NCBI GenBank assembly: GCA_020440745.1
Contig: JAGRNM010000036.1
Location: 1 to 9,837 of the forward strand
From: Deltaproteobacteria bacterium
GTDB taxonomy: Bacteria; UBA10199; DSSB01
DNA length: 9,837 nt
Direction: 5' to 3'
The position numbers and the translations under genes were made by a program. Below are positions 5,402-9,837 of the stretch, piece after piece (positions within the stretch are counted from its first letter, which is position 1; every line of letters starts with the position of its first letter). The notes beneath the pieces are model-generated. The model worked only from the letters and a program-made list of their open reading frames with translations, made no database searches and had not been told where the DNA came from.

Positions 5402-5445
5402 GTCCGAAATTCGGACGATTACTTTGTTTTTTATTCCGAATTTCC
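5402..5445. promoter_or_regulatory. Cluster of CCGAATTT palindromes upstream of the calpain-like gene
   Basis: GTCCGAA-A-TTCGGAC (5402-5416) is a perfect 7-1-7 palindrome. A second site, ATTCCGAATTTCC (5433-5445), repeats its half-site so that GAAATTCGG (5406-5414) and CCGAATTTC (5436-5444) also pair across 21 nt. Two similar sites about three helical turns apart suggest a dimeric regulator acting on the protease operon, whose start is 135 bp away. A large hairpin at the end of the upstream gene is the alternative. No other gene is visible in 5268-5531. Confidence 0.45.
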
Positions 5446-5531
5446 TTTCCTAGCCTTTAGCTCGTTAAAGTTTTTAGTAATTAGAAAGGAAGCTAAGAAA
5501 AGTAAGTTTTTATAATTTTAAAAGCTTGAGA

Positions 5532-7232
5532 TTAAAACAAGTCAATATCACCGGCATCAGTGGGCGTTTCGTTATCCCCAATATTTTCTAAATTTCCGTA
5601 ACCTAGTTCTCCATGGGTATTCCAACCCCAGCAGCGCACCCCACCGCTTTCTAATAAGGCGCAGGTATTAGATCCATCGGGAGCTAGTTGTAGAACAGGA
5701 CCGCCTACCTCCACATCTCCCACCGAACTAGGCAACTCATTATTACCAATGTATAGATTAGTTCCGTCATGGACATAACCACATTGACCGTAAACATTTA
5801 AACCCCAACAACGGACAGAACCCGTCTCTAGTAGAACGCAGGTATGACTGTTATAGGCAACAAGATCCGCCACAATACCTCCTCCTATCTGGACATCACC
5901 GGCCGTTACTGGATCTTCATCATCGCCAATATCATTGGTGTTTCCATAGCCTAACTGGCCCCATATTGCCCCACCCCAGCATCGCACGGTTCCCGTATCC
6001 AATAAAGCACAGGTATGGCTGGCTCCAGCGCTTATTTTGCTGACCGTGCCACCCACATTGATATCCCCTATGCTGCTAGGAGATTCATCGTCCCCAATAT
6101 TTTCTAGATTTCCGTAGCCTAACTGGCCATAATTATTCCAACCCCAACAACGGACCGTGCCCGTGTCTAATAAGGCACAAGTCGTCTGAGGCCCAGCAGA
6201 AAGCTGAGTAACAAAACCACCTACATCCACATCCCCTCCCACCGGTGACATACTAGGCACTTGATTATGACCAATCCGCCAGGTGTGGCCATAGCCTAAT
6301 TGGCCAAAGCTATTTTCTCCCCAACAACGAACAGTCCCCAGGTCCGACAAAACACAAGTGTGATATCCCCCCGTCACTAATTGGACAATATTACCTCCAA
6401 TCCCAATATCCACTTCGCCAACAGAACTGGGCAACTCATCATCTCCAATATCTTCCGTATTGCCATAACCCAACTGGCCAAAACTAGCCTCACCCCAACA
6501 CTTCACCCCTCCTGTTTCTAATAGAGCACAAGTATGACTATAGCCCGCGGCTAATTGCACTGCCGGAGCGCCAAGAGACACTTCACCAACTACCTTAGGC
6601 AACTCATCATCCCCAATATTATTAGTATTGCCATAGCCTAACATCCCCCATTCTCCCCTTCCCCAACACTTTACCAAGCCATCCTCCAAAAGCACACAAG
6701 CATGATCAATCCCACTCACCACTTGCAGCACCGTTGGAGCACTACAGTCTGCCATACAAGACCCGTCGTCGATATTATTGCCGTCGTCGCATTCTTCTGA
6801 GCCTGCTTGCACAAAACCATCGCCACACGTAGCTATCATACAAGTATTTAAGCAGCCGTCTTCATTATTGGTATTTCCATCATCGCAAGCCTCATCCTCT
6901 TGCACAATGCCATCGCCGCAGGTGGAAAGAGAACAATGATTAGTGCAATCATCATTATTTAAGTCGTTGCCATCATCACAGGCTTCCACTCCTTCGTGCA
7001 CCCTGCCATCCCCACAAAAGGCTTGGGTACAATCATTTAAACAAGCATCTGTTTCACGATCATTACCGTCGTCACAAATTTCACCAGACTCGATGAAACC
7101 ATTGCCACATACTGCGAGGTTTTCACTAAGATCAGGAAAAGTATGACTATCTCCTCCACAGGAAACCATCCCTAAAAGGCTAGTGCCTATTAAAAAACAA
7201 ACCAAATTTTTAACTAAGCTTTGGTAAAACAT
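5532..7232 (-). CDS. Surface lipoprotein with four DUF4215 Cys-rich repeats and a seven-repeat RCC1 propeller
   Basis: This encodes 566 residues. The signal peptide MFYQSLVKNLVCFLIGTSLLGMVSC ends in a near-canonical lipobox (Cys25), so the protein is probably lipid-anchored in the envelope. Residues 42-163 contain four Cys-rich repeats of the form CGDG....E.CDDGN...D.C...C (DUF4215, myxococcal type). Residues 168-566 contain seven RCC1-like repeats, each with HTCALL-TG-VRCWG....GQLGYGN..IGDDE-P. The Cys of HTC and of RCWG are ten residues apart in all seven (C179/C189 through C524/C534), pointing to one disulfide per blade. Seven repeats are the number needed for a closed propeller. An AGGA lies 8 nt before the ATG. 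Binding partner unknown; a surface recognition role is inferred. Confidence 0.88.
   Translation of the reverse strand: MFYQSLVKNLVCFLIGTSLLGMVSCGGDSHTFPDLSENLAVCGNGFIESGEICDDGNDRETDACLNDCTQAFCGDGRVHEGVEACDDGNDLNNDDCTNHCSLSTCGDGIVQEDEACDDGNTNNEDGCLNTCMIATCGDGFVQAGSEECDDGNNIDDGSCMADCSAPTVLQVVSGIDHACVLLEDGLVKCWGRGEWGMLGYGNTNNIGDDELPKVVGEVSLGAPAVQLAAGYSHTCALLETGGVKCWGEASFGQLGYGNTEDIGDDELPSSVGEVDIGIGGNIVQLVTGGYHTCVLSDLGTVRCWGENSFGQLGYGHTWRIGHNQVPSMSPVGGDVDVGGFVTQLSAGPQTTCALLDTGTVRCWGWNNYGQLGYGNLENIGDDESPSSIGDINVGGTVSKISAGASHTCALLDTGTVRCWGGAIWGQLGYGNTNDIGDDEDPVTAGDVQIGGGIVADLVAYNSHTCVLLETGSVRCWGLNVYGQCGYVHDGTNLYIGNNELPSSVGDVEVGGPVLQLAPDGSNTCALLESGGVRCWGWNTHGELGYGNLENIGDNETPTDAGDIDLF
5535..6731 (-). 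repeat. Seven in-gene RCC1 repeats of about 170 bp
   Basis: The blades start every 56-59 codons (CWG cysteines at residues 189, 245, 303, 362, 418, 475 and 534). Blade 6 is unusual: it carries a short insert (VHDGTNLY) and an extra, unpaired Cys (C484). Confidence 0.8.
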
Positions 7233-7355
7233 AGCTATTTCCTTTTAGATTTTTACAAAAAAAACTACAAAAAACCCCTTAATCATTAATACTCTTAATC
7301 AAGAAGGTTCTCTAGCTTTGCTTAAGCCTCCTAAGAGGCACTATAAAGACTTTGT

Positions 7356-7739
7356 TTAAGAAGCTTTAATTAAATCTTGATAGGCTGAAGATTTTAATAA
7401 ATCTTCTAATTGGGTGGGGTCCGAAATTTTTAACTTAATCATCCAACCCTCTTCATAAGGGCTTTCGTTAATTGTCTCGGGACTATCGATTAAAGACTCG
7501 TTAGTCTCCAAAACTTCTCCACTGATAGGAGCAAAGAGATCACTGACTGATTTAGTAGACTCCACCACCCCAAAAGTTTTTTCTTTTTCCAAACTCTCAC
7601 CCACCTCCGGCAATTCTAGATAAACAATATCGCCCAACTGGTCTTGGGCAAAGTCGGTGATGCCGATTGTGGCCATGTCTCCTTCTAGGCGGAGCCATTC
7701 GTGTTCTTTGGTATAACGTAAATCTTGTGGGATGTTCAT
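7356..7739 (-). CDS. gcvH: Glycine cleavage system H protein
   Basis: This encodes the 127-residue lipoyl carrier of the glycine cleavage complex, which shuttles the aminomethyl group from the P protein to the T protein. The family signature is complete: YTKEHEWLRLEG at the N-terminus, GITDFAQDQLGDIVYLELPEVG, and the lipoylated Lys at K63 in VVESTKSVSDLFAPISGEV. ESPYEEGWMIKL near the C-terminus is also typical. The ATG at 7739 is chosen over an in-frame start at 7787 because it matches the family N-terminus and has AAGGA about 7 nt upstream; the longer version would overlap gcvT. It begins 25 bp after the gcvT stop and is surely co-transcribed. Confidence 0.96.
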   Translation of the reverse strand: MNIPQDLRYTKEHEWLRLEGDMATIGITDFAQDQLGDIVYLELPEVGESLEKEKTFGVVESTKSVSDLFAPISGEVLETNESLIDSPETINESPYEEGWMIKLKISDPTQLEDLLKSSAYQDLIKAS

Positions 7740-7764
7740 GGACGATCCTTTTTTAAAAAAATCA

Positions 7765-8847
7765 TTAAATGAGTGGAAAAGAAGCAAGGCTTGCTTTTTT
7801 CAATTTACCTCGGATGTCAACGAAAACTTCTCCCACCCCCTCTAAAGCCTCTAAATCCACCAAGACCGAGGCAATCCCACACTGAAGACTGGGACTTTGA
7901 GTGCCGCTTAAGACCTTGCCTAAGACTTGGCCCCCGGCCTTTTTAAGTTCCATTCCTTCACGGGGCACACCGGCTTCTAAAAGTTTTAAAGCTTTGACTC
8001 GTCTTTTTAAACCCAAAGCGCGTTGACTTAATAAGGCTTCTTTGCCGATGAAAGCTTCTTTTTTAAAATCAATCACCCAAGAAAGACCGGCCTCCAAAGG
8101 GCTGATTTCCTCACTCAACTCATGACCATAAAGCGCATAACCCTTTTCTAAACGTAGCGTATCTCTAGCCCCTAAACCAATGGCTTGAATACCCAAGTCC
8201 TGACCGGCTTTTAATAGATTTTCCCAAATATCTAAAGTCTCGCCTGTCTGACAAAGCACCTCCACTCCTACTTCTCCCGTATAACCTGTCCCGCTAATCA
8301 AGACAGAAGAACCTGCCATCTCTAGCGCCCTTGTTTTAAAACGCAACCTCTCACTCCAAGGGATGTTTAAATAGTTTAAAAGCTTAATAGATGCTGGCCC
8401 TTGCAAGGCGATCATCCCAGTATTTTCACTTTGGTCTATTAAAGAAACCCCGTCCCTTAGATGCTTTTGCATCCAAGAAAAATCTTTAAGACGATTAGAG
8501 GCATTAACCACTAACAAATACTTTTGCTCCTCAATCCTAGAAACAATCAAGTCATCCAAGGCATAACCATGCTCGTTTAAAAGCAAAGCATATTGAGAAT
8601 CCCCTACCTCTAGTTTGGCCACATGATTAGAAAGCACTTGCTGCAAATAAACTAAACTATTGGGACCAGAGACATAAAATTGCCCCATGTGGCTCACATC
8701 AAAAAGCCCCACCTTTTGCCGCACACATAAGTGTTCTTCTATTAAAGAACCATAACGGATAGGCATGTCATAGCCCGCAAAGGGAGCCATCTTGGCACCA
8801 TGAGCCACATGCCAAGCATGAAGAGGAGTGGTTAAAAGTTGGGACAT
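7765..8847 (-). CDS. gcvT: Glycine cleavage system aminomethyltransferase (T protein)
   Basis: This encodes 360 residues, the normal length for GcvT. The enzyme transfers the methylene group of the H-protein aminomethyl-lipoyl arm to tetrahydrofolate and releases ammonia. Family motifs run in order: GAKMAPFAGYDMPIRY (17-32), GLFDVSHMGQ (47-56), GYALDDLIVSR with the conserved Asp pair at 98-99 including the likely catalytic residue, GYTGEVGVEV, and GLGARDTLRLEKGYALYGHEL with ISPLEAGLSWV. The ATG at 8847 is preferred to an in-frame GTG at 8859, and a weak GGGG precedes it. It is divergent from the DEAD-box helicase gene. No gcvP or lpd lies next to it, and no glycine riboswitch was found upstream. 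Confidence 0.95.
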   Translation of the reverse strand: MSQLLTTPLHAWHVAHGAKMAPFAGYDMPIRYGSLIEEHLCVRQKVGLFDVSHMGQFYVSGPNSLVYLQQVLSNHVAKLEVGDSQYALLLNEHGYALDDLIVSRIEEQKYLLVVNASNRLKDFSWMQKHLRDGVSLIDQSENTGMIALQGPASIKLLNYLNIPWSERLRFKTRALEMAGSSVLISGTGYTGEVGVEVLCQTGETLDIWENLLKAGQDLGIQAIGLGARDTLRLEKGYALYGHELSEEISPLEAGLSWVIDFKKEAFIGKEALLSQRALGLKRRVKALKLLEAGVPREGMELKKAGGQVLGKVLSGTQSPSLQCGIASVLVDLEALEGVGEVFVDIRGKLKKASLASFPLI

Positions 8848-8916
8848 GGCCCCAGGCACTGTCGGACTTTAACCCTAGGGTCAAGGACTTTTCTTAAAGC
8901 TCTCCCCAAAAGCTCG

Positions 8917-9084
8917 ATGATTCCTAAAAAAATTCCAAACTTGATAACAGAGCTAAAAAAACAAAAAATTACTAAAGATTTTTTAGGGCTAAGTCTAGAT
9001 TTAGGGATTGAAGTCAAAAAGCCTCTAGACTATAAGACCCTAGACTTTAATCAATACCAGCGACCTTTTCCTAAGCCTTGCTAA
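8917..9084 (+). CDS. Doubtful 55-residue ORF ahead of the helicase gene
   Basis: MIPKKIPNLITELKKQKITK begins an open frame ending in RPFPKPC. It has a plausible composition but no ribosome site and no recognisable family. It occupies the 286-bp divergent gap between gcvT and the helicase gene, where promoters for both must lie, so it may be non-coding leader DNA. Confidence 0.2.
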   Translation: MIPKKIPNLITELKKQKITKDFLGLSLDLGIEVKKPLDYKTLDFNQYQRPFPKPC

Positions 9085-9133
9085 AAGCCTGACCAAGAAG
9101 AGCTACTCTGGAAAAAAAGGAAAAGGAAAACCC

Positions 9134-9837
9134 ATGGACCCCATGAGCACCCCCATACTAAACTTTGCTGAGCTGGGCTTATCAAGTCCTTTGCTAGCAA
9201 ACTTAAAAAAAATCGGATACCAAAGCCCCTCACCCATCCAGGCAAAAAGCATCCCTTACTTATTAAAAGGCCAAGATTTAGTTGGACAAGCGCAAACAGG
9301 CACAGGAAAAACCGCAGCCTTTGCCCTACCTCTCCTATCACGACTAAATTTTGAGCAAAGAGAACCCTCCATACTAGTACTCACCCCTACTCGAGAACTC
9401 GCTATCCAAGTCGCCAAGGCTTTTCAAGTGTATGGATCCAGCCTAAAAAAATTGAAAGCCCTACCTGTTTATGGAGGGGCCAGTATGAGAGAACAAATCC
9501 AACAACTAAAAAAAGGAGTAGACATAGTCGTTGGTACTCCTGGACGTCTCATGGATCATTTAAGGCGGGGAACGCTTCAATTAGATAAAATCAAGGCCCT
9601 AGTTTTGGATGAAGCGGATGAAATGCTCCGCATGGGTTTTTTAGAAGACGTGCAATGGATTTTAGATCATACTCCTAATAATCGTCAGACTGCTTTATTT
9701 TCTGCCACCATGCCTCAGGCTATTCGCAATATTGCCCAAAAACACCTCAAAAATCCAAAAGAAATTACTATTAAAAAAGAAAGCCTCACCTCTTCTCAAA
9801 TTAAACAAAGTTATTGCTTTGCCAAAAGAAGAAAAAA
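9134..9837 (+). CDS. deaD: DEAD-box RNA helicase, DeaD/CsdA type (3' end beyond window)
   Basis: The first 234 residues of an ATP-dependent RNA helicase are visible; the frame is open to the window end. Motifs in order: an F upstream and GYQSPSPIQ (28-36, Q motif), AQTGTGKT (53-60, Walker A), PTRELAIQ (85-92, Ia), VYGG (112-115), TPGRLMDH (135-142, Ib), DEAD (159-162, Walker B) and SAT (190-192, III). The stretch GVDIVVGTPGRLMDHLRRG with DEADEMLRMGFLEDV is closest to DeaD/CsdA, which helps ribosome assembly and RNA turnover, notably in the cold. The second RecA domain and any RNA-binding tail are missing, so the exact subtype is not certain. AAGGA (9123-9127) lies 6 nt before the ATG at 9134; a second ATG lies at 9143. 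Confidence 0.93.
   Translation, partial: MDPMSTPILNFAELGLSSPLLANLKKIGYQSPSPIQAKSIPYLLKGQDLVGQAQTGTGKTAAFALPLLSRLNFEQREPSILVLTPTRELAIQVAKAFQVYGSSLKKLKALPVYGGASMREQIQQLKKGVDIVVGTPGRLMDHLRRGTLQLDKIKALVLDEADEMLRMGFLEDVQWILDHTPNNRQTALFSATMPQAIRNIAQKHLKNPKEITIKKESLTSSQIKQSYCFAKRRK

Noticed and set aside
5535..6731. CRISPR-like or other DNA repeat array
   Set aside because: The periodicity is about 170 bp and stays in frame; it is fully explained by the RCC1 protein repeats.
7326..7339. Hairpin GCCTC-CTAA-GAGGC after gcvH as a terminator
   Set aside because: The stem is only 5 bp and no T-tract follows on the minus strand (TTAAGCAAAGC), so it is not a convincing intrinsic terminator.
8848..8960. 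Glycine riboswitch upstream of gcvT (a GGGGAGAG is present on the minus strand)
   Set aside because: The rest of the conserved aptamer, in particular a CCGAAGGGG-like segment, is not there, so a single GGGGAGAG is not enough.

Overview
The window reads as chromosomal DNA from a low-GC (roughly 40% by eye) Gram-negative bacterium. The lineage is inferred from the proteins: a lipoprotein with four myxobacterial-type Cys-rich CGDG..CDDGN repeats (DUF4215) joined to RCC1 repeats, a thrombospondin type-3 fragment and a calpain-family protease together suggest a 'deltaproteobacterial' group (Bdellovibrionota/UBA10199-like or a relative). No rRNA, tRNA or CRISPR was seen.

Left part (1-1800), all on the minus strand: two unrelated type II toxin-antitoxin modules sit one behind the other. 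The first is a ribbon-helix-helix VapB with a PIN-domain VapC whose start codon overlaps the vapB stop (TAATG). The second is a Phd/YefM-type antitoxin with a different PIN toxin, overlapping by 17 bp. Each has a recognisable promoter (TTGACA -35 boxes) covered or flanked by perfect palindromes, which fits antitoxin autoregulation. An inverted repeat lies between the two modules.

Middle part (1800-3640): a decayed-looking accessory stretch. It holds a possible gene remnant, an orphan thrombospondin type-3 fragment on the minus strand with no clear ribosome site, and an intact REP-associated tyrosine transposase (RAYT, HUH/Y1 type) on the plus strand. Copies of a short sequence with the core AAGACGGAG..TTGATTTT lie on both sides of the transposase and between the TA modules. 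The copy at 3485-3551 is a long imperfect palindrome. The transposase and this repeat family are the best candidate here for an undescribed mobile-element pair.

Cell-surface and protease part (3641-7232), minus strand: a calpain-family cysteine protease with a full Cys/His/Asn triad and no signal peptide is followed 52 bp later by a small lipoprotein or membrane-anchored protein of unknown function. Upstream is a 566-residue lipoprotein with four DUF4215 repeats and exactly seven RCC1 repeats, predicted to be a seven-bladed propeller with one disulfide per blade. A palindromic region lies between it and the protease.

Right part (7356-9837): core metabolism. gcvT and gcvH (glycine cleavage T and H proteins) form a minus-strand operon without gcvP or lpd beside them. 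Divergent from gcvT is a DEAD-box RNA helicase of the DeaD/CsdA type, cut by the window end.
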